In this document: piece after piece, positions 1 to 8,501 of the stretch | How the letters are laid out: the number at the start of each line of letters is the position of its first letter | Position numbering within the stretch: position 1 is the stretch's first letter | DNA from: Aquilonibacter sp963703325 | GTDB lineage: Bacteria > Vulcanimicrobiota > Vulcanimicrobiia > Vulcanimicrobiales > Vulcanimicrobiaceae | Reading direction: 5' to 3' | Length of the DNA: 64,000 bases | NCBI GenBank assembly: GCA_963703325.1 | Contig: OY969805.1 | Location: forward strand, 310,001-374,000 | The notes under the pieces: model-generated | Databases searched by the model: none | Told to the model about the DNA's origin: nothing | Seen by the model: only the letters and a program-made list of their open reading frames with translations | Position numbers and translations under genes: made by a program

Positions 1-13
1 AAGCGAGCCTCTG

Positions 14-1051
14 ATGCAGCGCAGTTTCGCAAGTGACAACAATGCCCCGATCGCTCCCGAGATTCTCCAGGCCATTGTTGCCGCCAACCAGGGGGATGCG
101 GTCGGCTACGGTGACGACGCATGGACCTTACGGGCAACGGCGCGCTTTCGCGAGCACTTCGGCGACGATACCGACGTATATTTTGCCTTCAACGGCACCG
201 GCGCAAACATTATTGCGCTCAGTTGCGTGACGCGGCCCTGGGAAGCCGTGCTCACCCCGTCGACCGCGCATCTGCAGGTTGACGAGTGCGGTGCCTTCGA
301 GCGCTTCACCGGATCGAAGGTCATCCCGATTACCACACCCGACGGAAAGCTAAGAACCGCGGACATCGAACCGTATCTGCTCGCCGGGCGCGGTGAACAT
401 CACCCGCAGCCGCGCGTGATCTCCATTTCTAACACCACCGAATGGGGCGACGTCTACGAGCCGCGCGAACTGCGCGAGCTGTGCGCCTTTGCGCACGATC
501 ACGACCTGATCGTCCATGTGGACGGCGCGCGCATCGCCAACGCTGCCGCCGCGCTCGGCGCCACGCCGTGCGAGATTACCAAGAACGTCGGGGTCGACGT
601 GCTCACCTTCGGCGGCACGAAGAACGGCCTGCTCGGCGGTGAAGCGGTGTGCTTCTTCCATCCGGAGATGAGCGAGAACATCGGGCCCTACGTGCGCAAG
701 CAAGCAATGCAACTCGCCTCGAAGATGCGCTACATCTCGGCGCAATTCGAAGCTTTGCTCACCGACGACCGCTGGCTGCGCTACGCTTCGCATGCCAATG
801 CTATGGCGAAGCGGCTGCACGCCGGCGTGCGCGAGATTCCGGGCGTCACCATTACCCGGCCGGTGCACGCCAACGCCATCTTCGCGACGCTTTCACGCGA
901 AGCGATCGCTCGCGTGCAACAACAGTTCTTTTTCTACTGCTTCGACGAAGCGCTGCCCGAAGTTCGTTGGATGACCCACTGGGCCACCTCTGACGCCGAC
1001 GTTGACGCGTTCGTAGCGGCAGTCAAGTCCGCCGTGTCATCGCGTGTGTAG
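14..1051 (+). CDS. Low-specificity L-threonine aldolase / beta-eliminating lyase family
   Basis: PLP-dependent enzyme (345 aa) expected to cleave L-threonine or allo-threonine to glycine and acetaldehyde in the cytoplasm. The fold-type I signature is clear: HVDGAR around residues 168-173 (D170 contacts the PLP ring nitrogen) and FGGTKNG with K203 as the Schiff-base lysine. H86 sits where the ring-stacking histidine is expected. Length is normal for the family. The ATG at 14 is used because the family N-terminal substrate loop (SDNNAPIAPEI) begins a few residues later. The gene is convergent with the oxidoreductase that ends at 1097, with only a short repeat-like spacer between them. The exact substrate cannot be read from sequence; the family assignment is secure. 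Confidence 0.9.
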   Translation: MQRSFASDNNAPIAPEILQAIVAANQGDAVGYGDDAWTLRATARFREHFGDDTDVYFAFNGTGANIIALSCVTRPWEAVLTPSTAHLQVDECGAFERFTGSKVIPITTPDGKLRTADIEPYLLAGRGEHHPQPRVISISNTTEWGDVYEPRELRELCAFAHDHDLIVHVDGARIANAAAALGATPCEITKNVGVDVLTFGGTKNGLLGGEAVCFFHPEMSENIGPYVRKQAMQLASKMRYISAQFEALLTDDRWLRYASHANAMAKRLHAGVREIPGVTITRPVHANAIFATLSREAIARVQQQFFFYCFDEALPEVRWMTHWATSDADVDAFVAAVKSAVSSRV

Positions 1052-1058
1052 CGCTCAA

Positions 1059-1092
1059 CCTTGTCATCCCCAGCGTAGTCGAGGGACCGGCG
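1059..1092 (+). repeat. Dispersed extragenic repeat, copy 1
   Basis: The 45-base spacer between two convergent genes holds a segment running TTGTC-A-TCCC-AGCGTAG-TCGAGGGACC. The same string, with a 10-base insertion, occurs on the minus strand at 25795-25834, also between genes. Two intergenic copies in 64 kb suggest a dispersed repeat family of the genome. The function is unknown. Confidence 0.45.
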
Positions 1093-1096
1093 AGAT

Positions 1097-2329
1097 TTAC
1101 GCGGTCCAGTCGAGCATGGCTTCCCACTGCGGTTTCGGGAATGTCTCTTTGCTCTTGATCGCTTCGACGTACTTGCGTTTGCCGGCGCGATTGCCTTTGC
1201 CGAGCATGATGCCGCCGACCAACCGGTCTTGCCAAAAGAACAGCGCGCGGTACCACTTCTTCTCACGATCGATCTTGCGCGCAACCTCGAGTTCCGGCTG
1301 TAAGTCAGGTGAAAGCCCGAACTGCGTAATCGTCTGACCCTTGAAGAGCAAGGACGAATACTCCGGCACGTCGTGGTATTTCTCACTGCCGCCGATCATG
1401 TTTTGCGCGACGACCTTGCCGTGCGCCCCGGCGTTGTTCCAGGTGCCCATGCGATAGCGCATCTCAAGAATCGGATCGTAGAAGTCCGCGATATCGCCCG
1501 CGGCGTAGATACCGGGGACGCTAGTCTCGAGGTGATCGTTGCACAGAATCCCGTTCTTGCTCGCCTCGATCGGCGTACCGTCAACGATTTCGGTATTCAT
1601 CGTCAGGCCGAAACCGACGCCGTAACACTCGGCCGCGATTTCGAGACCACTTTTCGTGCGCACCTTGGTCACGACACCGTTGTCACGAATGAACTCCTCG
1701 AGTTGTTCGCCATAGTGCATGTGCACGCCGTCGTTGCGCGCGGCTTCGTCCACGAATTCGCCGGCGACGTCGTCGAGCAGTCGATGCAGCACGTGCGGGC
1801 CGCGCATGATCCAGTGCGTCTCGACCTTGCGCGAGGCAAAAGCTTCCGCCAACTCGTAGGCAATGAACGAGCCGCCGATGGCGACCGCGCTCTTCGAGCG
1901 GTCGATCTGCTCGGAGATCGCGCGCGTGTCGTCGAGATACTGGAAGTTATAGACGTTGCTTGCGCCGGTTCCGCCGGGTGCCGGCGCGGGATTCGGACGG
2001 CCGCCGGTCGCAATCAGTAACGCGTCGAACGGATATTCGCGACCATCGGCAACGACCGTTCGCCCCTCGGTATCGATGGCGTCGACGTGCGTTCCGAGTT
2101 TGAGCGCGATGCCGTTCGCCTCGTGCGCGACGAAACTGCGCATCATCACCTTTTCTTCGGGAAGTTGCTTGCGAAGCATCGGCGGGAGCGAAATGCGGTT
2201 ATATAGAGGATAGGGCTCGTCGCCGAAGAGCGTGACCTCGCACGTTGGGTCATGTTTTCGTAACTGCTCAGCGGCCGTCGTCCCGGCAAAGCCATTCCCC
2301 ACGATGACATAGCGTCGCACATCGGACAT
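1097..2329 (-). CDS. FAD/NAD(P)H-dependent oxidoreductase (rubredoxin reductase / NirB-N-like)
   Basis: Protein of 410 aa in the pyridine nucleotide-disulphide oxidoreductase family. The N-terminus has the FAD-binding GNGFAGTTAAEQL dinucleotide motif, followed by the YNRISLP segment typical of nitrite-reductase-like and NADH:rubredoxin reductases. A second NAD-binding motif (AIGGSFIAYELAEAF) lies mid-protein, and the AAGDIADF motif binds the FAD ribityl region. There is no redox CxxC, so it probably transfers electrons directly to a small acceptor protein that is not encoded nearby. An open frame continues upstream, but homology begins at the ATG ending at 2329, just before the FAD motif. That start is nearly back to back with the divergent gene starting at 2331 or 2340. 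Confidence 0.85.
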   Translation of the reverse strand: MSDVRRYVIVGNGFAGTTAAEQLRKHDPTCEVTLFGDEPYPLYNRISLPPMLRKQLPEEKVMMRSFVAHEANGIALKLGTHVDAIDTEGRTVVADGREYPFDALLIATGGRPNPAPAPGGTGASNVYNFQYLDDTRAISEQIDRSKSAVAIGGSFIAYELAEAFASRKVETHWIMRGPHVLHRLLDDVAGEFVDEAARNDGVHMHYGEQLEEFIRDNGVVTKVRTKSGLEIAAECYGVGFGLTMNTEIVDGTPIEASKNGILCNDHLETSVPGIYAAGDIADFYDPILEMRYRMGTWNNAGAHGKVVAQNMIGGSEKYHDVPEYSSLLFKGQTITQFGLSPDLQPELEVARKIDREKKWYRALFFWQDRLVGGIMLGKGNRAGKRKYVEAIKSKETFPKPQWEAMLDWTA

Positions 2330-2339
2330 AATGGAATAT

Positions 2340-2687
2340 ATGGACGTTCGGCTCGTGCAACTCCTGGGTTCGTTCATCACCGCGCGCAGCGAGTACGCGC
2401 TGGTGCGGCTCGAATGCGCGCTGCACGACCCCGGCCTGCCGGCGCCGCCGCTGATCGACCGGTTGAGCGATGCCTCCGAGCGAGCGCTTCGCGACGAGTG
2501 GCCGGCCATCGAGCGCCAACTGGAGGCGGCCCTCTCGTATGGGAAACATTTATCCCGCAGTTCGGGTAAACGCTGGAGCGAGGACGCCGCCTACCGGGCA
2601 TTCGACCGGGCGCTTCGCGAGTTGGACCAGTATGCGCGAGCAATCCGGTGGGTACTTACCGTCACGGAAAGTGAGGATGCATCGTGA
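2340..2687 (+). CDS. Small hypothetical helical protein
   Basis: Unrecognised protein of 115 aa from the ATG at 2340, or 118 aa from an in-frame ATG at 2331. It looks entirely alpha-helical and charged, with no membrane segment, signal peptide or cysteine motif. It is divergent from the oxidoreductase, whose ATG is complementary to 2327-2329, so the two genes must share or interleave their promoters. Its stop overlaps the GTG start of the next small gene by four bases (GTGA, 2684-2687), which implies translational coupling. No function is assigned. Confidence 0.6.
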   Translation: MDVRLVQLLGSFITARSEYALVRLECALHDPGLPAPPLIDRLSDASERALRDEWPAIERQLEAALSYGKHLSRSSGKRWSEDAAYRAFDRALRELDQYARAIRWVLTVTESEDAS

Positions 2688-2914
2688 GCAGCGACGATTT
2701 TATGACCAAAGCCATGGAGCAGGCGCGCGAGTTGCAGGCCAAGATTGCCCAAGCGCTCGGCGACAGCGACAAACTGCGCGCGACCCTGATCGATGAAGCG
2801 CGGCAAAGTGCCGACGTTACCAACGAACAGACCAAGGCCGCGCTCGACAACCTCGAGTCGGCGATGAAGTCAGGCTCCGAGTTTCTCCAGAAGTTCCTGC
2901 GCGGCGACTCCTAG
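2684..2914 (+). CDS. Small helical hypothetical protein (phasin/coiled-coil-like)
   Basis: A 76-aa acidic protein starting with GTG. The sequence is a run of amphipathic helix with heptad-like spacing (MEQARELQAKIAQAL, then LDNLESAMKSGSEFL) and no membrane segment. It resembles phasin-like or granule-associated helical proteins in composition only. It is coupled to the preceding gene by a GTGA overlap. Its stop TAG at 2912-2914 interlocks with the stop of the convergent amidohydrolase in the palindrome CTAG. No family assignment is possible from sequence alone. Confidence 0.6.
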   Translation: MSSDDFMTKAMEQARELQAKIAQALGDSDKLRATLIDEARQSADVTNEQTKAALDNLESAMKSGSEFLQKFLRGDS

Positions 2915-4077
2915 CCGATTAGCGCGAGCTCGACCATCATTTTGAAGCCCACGTCGAGCGCGCGTTCGTCGATATCGTAGCGCGACGAGTGCTGCGGCTC
3001 GATGCCGAGCGTCGGACCGCGCACGCCGACGACGAAATAGGCCCCCGGCCGTAGCTCCATCATGTACGACATATCTTCGGCCCACATCACGACGTCGTGC
3101 GGGTCGACGATATGCTCTTCGCCGATCGCGCGCGCCGCGGCTGCGCGAACGACGTCATTCATCGCCCGGTCGTTCACCGTCGGTGGATATCCCCACAAGT
3201 ATTCGAAATCATAATCGAGCCGCATCGCGTCGCACGTACCTTCGATCATGCGTTCCATGCGCTCGGGAATCGAACGTCGCACCTCGTCGCTGAAGGCGCG
3301 CACCGTTCCCGTCAGCTCCGCGTTGTCGGGAATGACGTTAAACGTTGTGCCGGCGTGCATCGTGCCCACGGTGACGACTACCGGGTCTTTCGGGGCAATC
3401 TCGCGGCTTGCGATGGTTTGCAACATCGTGACCAGTTGCGACGCGCCGGCGATCGGATCGACGCTGACCTGCGGCATCGCGCCGTGGCCGCCGCGGCCTT
3501 TGAGCGTGAGCGTGAAGCGGTCGGATGACGCGAAGAACGCTCCGTCGCGAATTCCGACCTTGCCCACCTCGAGACCACTGTACAGGTGCAGCGCGAAGCA
3601 ACGATCGACGTGCGGATGCTCGAGCGCGCCGTCATCGATCATCAGCTTGTTGCCGGCCGCCCCCTCTTCGCCGGGTTGAAAGCAGAAGACAATTGTGCCG
3701 GCAACCAGTTCGCGGTGCCGAGAAAGCGCACGCGCGGCACTGAGCAGAATCGCAATGTGCCCGTCGTGACCGCAGGCGTGCATCGCGCCCTTGCGCATCG
3801 AGCGATACGGCACGTCGGCAACTTCGTCCATCGGTAAGCCGTCCATATCGGCGCGCAACAGCGTCACCGGCCCCGGACGGCCACCTTTCAGCGTTGCAAG
3901 GATCCCGGTTTTGCCGATCCCGGTGCGAATCTCGTCGAAGTCGCACGCGCGCAATTCAGCCTCGATAAACTCGGCGGTCTCGAATTCGACCAGCGAGAGT
4001 TCGGGATTGGCATGAAAATGCCGGCGGTAGCGAACCAGCTCCTCGACCGGTACCTCAATTATCGACGGCGTGATCAT
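2911..4077 (-). CDS. M20 family metallo-amidohydrolase (N-acyl amino acid / hippurate hydrolase type)
   Basis: A 388-aa zinc amidohydrolase that removes acyl groups from N-acyl amino acids or related amides. Visible signatures are RRHFHANPELS at the N-terminus, the metal-binding block LLRADMDGLPM and HACGHDGHIA, and FQPGEEGAAG, which carries the catalytic glutamate pair. A dimerisation domain is inserted in the middle (GRGGHGAMPQ). Length matches the AmhX/HipO/IAA-hydrolase group. The start overlaps the end of the TonB-C-like gene by 23 bases, so the two are probably co-transcribed. The natural acyl substrate is unknown. Confidence 0.88.
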   Translation of the reverse strand: MITPSIIEVPVEELVRYRRHFHANPELSLVEFETAEFIEAELRACDFDEIRTGIGKTGILATLKGGRPGPVTLLRADMDGLPMDEVADVPYRSMRKGAMHACGHDGHIAILLSAARALSRHRELVAGTIVFCFQPGEEGAAGNKLMIDDGALEHPHVDRCFALHLYSGLEVGKVGIRDGAFFASSDRFTLTLKGRGGHGAMPQVSVDPIAGASQLVTMLQTIASREIAPKDPVVVTVGTMHAGTTFNVIPDNAELTGTVRAFSDEVRRSIPERMERMIEGTCDAMRLDYDFEYLWGYPPTVNDRAMNDVVRAAAARAIGEEHIVDPHDVVMWAEDMSYMMELRPGAYFVVGVRGPTLGIEPQHSSRYDIDERALDVGFKMMVELALIG

Positions 4078-4966
4078 GACTCATTCTACACCGGCCCGGC
4101 TGGCGCGCACCTTTAGGCCGGAACTCCGCGCGGAAGAAGTATTCTCCGCCGACCGGCTGACAAAGCATCCGGCCGGGGCGATACGTGGACTCCCGCGCCG
4201 CCTGCATCGCGACAGCATCGAACGACGGCGATCCGGAGGACAGATACACCCACGAATCCGTCAGTTGACCGGCCGCGTCGATGACAACGGCGATGATGCT
4301 CATTGCCGGCGTTCGGCGGGTGCGTTCGTCCATTGGGAAATCGGGAGACATCGGTTTTGCGACGACCGCATACGTATTCGGCTGATCGCACGACGGCGAA
4401 CCGGGCGGTGCCGCGGGCGATGCAAGCGCGATGGGCGCCTGTGGCTCAGGTGGCGCCGCAAGGGCGGTGCGCGGCGAACGAACGGTCGTCATCCCAAACA
4501 TAGCAATATCCACGGTCGGCACGCGCTGCGGCTCCGGGAAGCGTGCGTAGTCGCCTTTCGCATCCCACCCAAAATCGGTCTCGCCGTGCGTTTGCGCATG
4601 CGCAACGTACACCGCATCGACCTTCGTTGGCGACGGAAACCGTACGTACAGCGGATCCGATTCGTATCCCGTCCGCGAGAGATTGCCGAATGCTCCGCTG
4701 TACTGGTAGCCGCGTTGTGCAATCGCCGTAGACGGGAATTGAACCTCATACCATCCGGTAGTCGTCTCGACCAGCAAAACGCCTTGCACGGAACGAGCGC
4801 TCTCCGCAGTCAGCGAATACAGCGCCGATGGGGCCGCGCCGAGTGCCTGGAAGCCGCCGACGCGCGCCGGACAATACTCGGTGAGCGCAAGTGCGCGTCC
4901 ACCGCATGCAAGCCCGATGCCCAGCACGATACCGCAGAAGACGACGGCTTTCGCAAGCGTGCTCAT
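4055..4966 (-). CDS. Secreted protein with TonB C-terminal-like domain
   Basis: A 303-aa protein with an N-terminal hydrophobic segment of about 25 residues ending near AL, consistent with a signal peptide or anchor. The middle part (residues 30-130) is unrecognised, and a proline/alanine-rich linker follows. The last 90 residues resemble the TonB-C/AgmX fold used by energy-transducer-like proteins: a strand with MSIIAVVIDAAG, then SGSPSFDAVAMQAARESTYRPG and a final strand. No ExbB/ExbD genes are near, so true TonB function is doubtful. A periplasmic role is inferred. Confidence 0.6.
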   Translation of the reverse strand: MSTLAKAVVFCGIVLGIGLACGGRALALTEYCPARVGGFQALGAAPSALYSLTAESARSVQGVLLVETTTGWYEVQFPSTAIAQRGYQYSGAFGNLSRTGYESDPLYVRFPSPTKVDAVYVAHAQTHGETDFGWDAKGDYARFPEPQRVPTVDIAMFGMTTVRSPRTALAAPPEPQAPIALASPAAPPGSPSCDQPNTYAVVAKPMSPDFPMDERTRRTPAMSIIAVVIDAAGQLTDSWVYLSSGSPSFDAVAMQAARESTYRPGRMLCQPVGGEYFFRAEFRPKGARQPGRCRMSHDHAVDN

Positions 4967-5081
4967 AGGCCGTCGCTTACGCTCGGTCGCCCAGGCCCCC
5001 TGCGGGAGAGGATTTCCCCCGGGCCGCTCGCACTATCAACTCCCGGGCCCCGCGCCAAATCTCTCCCTTGGGAAGTAATCG

Positions 5082-6107
5082 ATGGCAAAAACCGACACGA
5101 AGGCCAAGAGCCTGGACCGTCGCGGACTCAGCGACGACCAGCTGCGGCAGATGCTTCGCAATATGCTCCTGCAACGCCAGCTGGACAACCGCGGCTTTCA
5201 ACTCAATCGACAAGGCAAAGTCCCGTTTGCGCTCGGCAGCGAAGGGCACGAGGCATTGCAAGCCGGTGCGGCCATGGCATTTGCACGCGGCACGGATATT
5301 CTGGCGCCGTATTACCGCGACTTAGGACTTGCGCTCGGCATCGGCCTCACACCGTACGAGATCATGCTTTCGATCTTTGCGCGCGCTGCCGATCACAACG
5401 GTGGCCGGCAGTTTCCAAACCACTACAATTCGAAGTCGCTCGGCCTGATGTCGTTCTCGTCGATTCTCGCGGCGCACATCCCGCACGCGGTCGGCGCTGC
5501 ATACGCGATGACCTATCGGGGCGAGAAGGATCGCGCGGTGCTGGTGACCTGCGGCGACGGCACGACCAGCGAAGGCGAATGGCACGAGTCAATGAATTTT
5601 TCATCGGTCCATAAACTGCCGCTCGTCATGCTGGTCGAGAACAACGAATGGGCTATCTCGACGCCGCTCTCCAAACAAATGGCAGAGCCCGAGATTTGGA
5701 AACGCGCCGCAGGATACGGCATGCCGGGCAAACGCTTCAACGGGTTCGATCCGATCGAAACCTATGCCGCGGTGAAAGAAGCGATGGATCGCGCGCGCTC
5801 CGGCGGCGGCCCCACGCTGCTCGAGGGCATGTGCTATCGTTTTCTCGCGCACTCGACCGACGATAACGACATGACCTATCGCACCCGCGATGAGGTTAGC
5901 GAACATCGTAAGCATGATCCGGTCCCGCGATTCGAAAGCGTGTTGCTCGATGCCGGTGTGGTGAGCGAAGCGGACATCGCGGCTCTCAAAAAAGATATCC
6001 TGCGCGAAACCAACGAGGCCACCGACAAAGCCGAGGCCATGCCGTTTCCTGCGCCGTCCGATCTCTATGCGAATCTCTACGAAGGAGCATGGCAGCCGTG
6101 GCAGTGA
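5082..6107 (+). CDS. 2-oxoacid dehydrogenase E1 component, alpha subunit
   Basis: A 341-aa thiamine diphosphate-dependent decarboxylase subunit of a pyruvate or branched-chain 2-oxoacid dehydrogenase complex. The TPP-binding motif is complete: GDGTTSEGEWHE from residue 158 and ENN ending at 188, about 30 residues apart. The phosphorylation-loop-like region near SKQM is conserved. It is the first gene of an E1 alpha/E1 beta/E2 operon. The spacer upstream (4967-5081) separates it from a divergent gene and should hold the promoter, but I see no convincing -35/-10 pair. SD-like GGAAG precedes the ATG. The PNHYNSKSLG stretch and the E2 sequence favour the branched-chain type, though pyruvate cannot be excluded. 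Confidence 0.9.
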   Translation: MAKTDTKAKSLDRRGLSDDQLRQMLRNMLLQRQLDNRGFQLNRQGKVPFALGSEGHEALQAGAAMAFARGTDILAPYYRDLGLALGIGLTPYEIMLSIFARAADHNGGRQFPNHYNSKSLGLMSFSSILAAHIPHAVGAAYAMTYRGEKDRAVLVTCGDGTTSEGEWHESMNFSSVHKLPLVMLVENNEWAISTPLSKQMAEPEIWKRAAGYGMPGKRFNGFDPIETYAAVKEAMDRARSGGGPTLLEGMCYRFLAHSTDDNDMTYRTRDEVSEHRKHDPVPRFESVLLDAGVVSEADIAALKKDILRETNEATDKAEAMPFPAPSDLYANLYEGAWQPWQ

Positions 6108-7099
6108 CCGCCGGTTCGAAGGTCCTCAACAACGTCGAAGCCGTTCGCGAGACGCTTTACGAAGCGCTCAAGAGCGACGACCGCGTGATCATCTTAGGTG
6201 AAGACGTCGGCGCGCGCGGCAACGTGTTCTTGATCACCAAGGACTTCATTAATGAATTCGGACCGCAGCGCATCATTGACACGCCGATCGCCGAAGCGTC
6301 GATCGTCGGCATCGCGGTAGGCATGGCAATGGAAGGCCTTCGGCCGATCGCCGAAATTCAATTCGCGGACTTCATCTACCCGGCGTTCAACCAAATCGTC
6401 GGCGAGGCCGCAAAAACGCGCTATCGCAGCAACGGCGAGTACACCTGTCCGCTCGTGATTCGCACGCCCTACGGCGGCGGTGTGCGCGGCGCGCTCTCGC
6501 ACTCGGTCTCAATCGAAGCGCTTTTTTACCACGTCCCGGGCCTCAAGATCGTCGCGCCGGCATTTCCAGCCGACGTCAAGGGCTTGCTCAACGCTGCGAT
6601 CGACGATCCGGATCCGGTGCTCTTCCTCGAGCACAAGAAAACCTATCGGCTGATCAAAGGCGACGTGCCGGAAGGTCACTACACGATCCCGATCGGGAAA
6701 GCCAACGTCGTGAAAGAGGGCACGCAACTGAGCGTGGTCTCCTACGGTCTGTACGTGCACTGGGCGCTCGAGGCGGCGCGCACGCTTGAGAACGAAGGGA
6801 TATCGGTTGAAGTGATCGACCTGCGCTCGATCCGTCCGATGGACAAAACGACGATTCTCAACAGCGTCGGAAAGACGCGCAAGTTGCTGATCATCCACGA
6901 AGACAACAAGTTCGGCGGCATCGGCGCTGAGATTTCCGCAATGGTGGCCGAGGACGCGCTCTTCGCACTCGATGCGCCGATCCGGCGTCTGTGCGGCCCT
7001 GACGTTCCGGCGATGGGCTATGCCGAACCGCTCGAACACGAGTTCATGTCGTCGCCGGCCCAAATGGCCGACGCGATGCGAGAGTTGGTGAAGTTCTAA
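6089..7099 (+). CDS. 2-oxoacid dehydrogenase E1 component, beta subunit
   Basis: A 336-aa transketolase-like beta subunit that completes the E1 heterotetramer. Diagnostic segments are LGEDVGARGNVF, the cofactor-region glutamate in DTPIAEASIVGIAVGMAM, QFADFIYPAFNQI, and the C-terminal domain with EVIDLRSIRPMD. The ATG at 6089 overlaps the alpha gene by 19 bases. However, the SD AAGGAG at 6082-6087 is only one base from that ATG and is better spaced for the in-frame GTG at 6098. A third candidate, GTG at 6104, makes a GTGA overlap with the alpha stop. Whichever is used, translation is coupled to the alpha subunit. Confidence 0.9.
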   Translation: MAAVAVTAGSKVLNNVEAVRETLYEALKSDDRVIILGEDVGARGNVFLITKDFINEFGPQRIIDTPIAEASIVGIAVGMAMEGLRPIAEIQFADFIYPAFNQIVGEAAKTRYRSNGEYTCPLVIRTPYGGGVRGALSHSVSIEALFYHVPGLKIVAPAFPADVKGLLNAAIDDPDPVLFLEHKKTYRLIKGDVPEGHYTIPIGKANVVKEGTQLSVVSYGLYVHWALEAARTLENEGISVEVIDLRSIRPMDKTTILNSVGKTRKLLIIHEDNKFGGIGAEISAMVAEDALFALDAPIRRLCGPDVPAMGYAEPLEHEFMSSPAQMADAMRELVKF

Positions 7100-7101
7100 T
7101 C

Positions 7102-8499
7102 ATGGCGACTACCATAACGATGCCGCAGCTCGGCGAGACCGTCACCGAAGGCACGGTCGCGCAGTGGCTCAAAAAAGTCGGCGATCCGGTCGAGAAGTAC
7201 GAGGCCTTTCTCGAGGTCTCGACCGATAAAGTGAACGCCGAAGTGCCCTCGCCGGTTACCGGCGTCATCAAAGAAGTGCTCGTCAAAGAGGGCGACACCG
7301 TTCCAGTCGGCACCGCGATCGCGATCATCGACGAAGTGGATTCAGCTAAAGTTAAAGCTGAATCCGATGCGCCGCGAACGCAAACTGAAATGGCAAACAG
7401 TGTTCAGGAGGACCCCGTTCCGGGATTTAACATTCCGCAGCTCGAGCCCAAACCGCAAGGCAACGGTCACGCGCGCCGTGAGAACGTGATTCCGAGTTCG
7501 TACGGCGCTCCCGGCGGTCTCGAACCCGAAGCGGACGCGCTAGCACAAGACGCCTTGCGCAAAGCCTCGCCCGCCGTCCGTAAACTCGCACGCGAGCATC
7601 ACATTGATATACGCACGTTGCGCGGCTCCGGCGCGAACGGCCGCGTCACCGCCGACGATGTGCTTACCGCGGCGCGGATGGGTCCGGCGGCGGCCGTCGG
7701 CCAAGCAATCGCGGTCGGCACGAACTTCGGCGCGGCACCACCACCGGCGGCTGCGCCCAGCGCGCCGCCTGCATCGGGCACATCCACGTACTCCAACCCG
7801 ATTCCCGGCACGCTCGTGCCGCTCACGCAGGCTCGGCGCATCATCGCCGAGCGCATGGTCGAGTCGATTCACAACGCGCCGCACGCGTGGACGATGACCT
7901 CCATCGACGTCACCAACGTGTGGAAATGGCGCGCACGCGAAAAAGACCGCTTCGAACGTGAGACCGGCTACAAGCTCACGCTGCTGCCCTTCTTCGTTCG
8001 CGCGGTGGTCGAATCGCTCGCCGCGTTTCCTTTGATGAACGCGAAGTTCACCGCTGAAGGCATCTACGTCAACAAAGACGTGAACATCGGGATCGCGATC
8101 GGGCTTCCGACGACGTTGGTGGTTCCGGTGATTCGCGGCGCCGACAAGCTCTCGATCAAGGGCCTGGCGATCGCCGCCGGCGAGTTGATCGATAAAGCCC
8201 GTCGCGGAAAACTGGGCGCCGACGATCTCGCGGGGGGCACCTTCACGGTGAACAACAACGGGGCGAACGGGTCGTGGGCGTCAGCGCCGATTATCAACGC
8301 CGGCCAAGCCGGCATCGTTACGATGGAGACGGTTGAGAAAAAGCTGCTGGTACGCGACGACGACTCCTTTGCGCCGCGCTACGCGATGAACTCGTGTCTC
8401 TCCCTCGATCATCGCGTGGTCGACGGATATGTGGCCAGCGGCTGGTTGGCCGATCTCAAGAAACGCCTCGAACGCATGACGCCCGACGGAGCATTGTGA
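7102..8499 (+). CDS. 2-oxoacid dehydrogenase E2 component (dihydrolipoamide acyltransferase)
   Basis: A 465-aa core subunit that carries acyl groups from E1 to coenzyme A. Residues 1-80 form one lipoyl domain with the modified lysine at K43 in TDKVNAE. A low-complexity linker follows, then the E3/E1-binding domain (SPAVRKLAREHHIDI, GRVTADDV, about 155-195), an alanine/proline linker, and the CoA-acyltransferase domain to the end with the active-site HRVVDG at H437. A single lipoyl domain is typical of BkdB/SucB and of some PDH E2 proteins. No lipoamide dehydrogenase (E3) is in the window. A perfect inverted repeat lies in the first linker (see 7338-7365). Confidence 0.9.
   Translation: MATTITMPQLGETVTEGTVAQWLKKVGDPVEKYEAFLEVSTDKVNAEVPSPVTGVIKEVLVKEGDTVPVGTAIAIIDEVDSAKVKAESDAPRTQTEMANSVQEDPVPGFNIPQLEPKPQGNGHARRENVIPSSYGAPGGLEPEADALAQDALRKASPAVRKLAREHHIDIRTLRGSGANGRVTADDVLTAARMGPAAAVGQAIAVGTNFGAAPPPAAAPSAPPASGTSTYSNPIPGTLVPLTQARRIIAERMVESIHNAPHAWTMTSIDVTNVWKWRAREKDRFERETGYKLTLLPFFVRAVVESLAAFPLMNAKFTAEGIYVNKDVNIGIAIGLPTTLVVPVIRGADKLSIKGLAIAAGELIDKARRGKLGADDLAGGTFTVNNNGANGSWASAPIINAGQAGIVTMETVEKKLLVRDDDSFAPRYAMNSCLSLDHRVVDGYVASGWLADLKKRLERMTPDGAL
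7338..7365. repeat. Perfect 10-bp inverted repeat inside the E2 coding sequence
   Basis: Arms GGATTCAGCT (7338-7347) and AGCTGAATCC (7356-7365) are separated by an 8-base AT-rich loop. The element sits at the junction of the lipoyl domain and the first linker, in a locally AT-rich patch that differs from the surrounding GC-rich coding sequence. It could form a hairpin in the mRNA. Confidence 0.6.
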
Positions 8500-8501
8500 A
8501 C

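Noticed and set aside
4070..5614. A 514-aa plus-strand open frame
   Set aside because: It is antisense to the TonB-C-like gene, then overlaps E1 alpha in another frame, and its composition is arginine-rich as expected for a shadow frame in GC-rich DNA.
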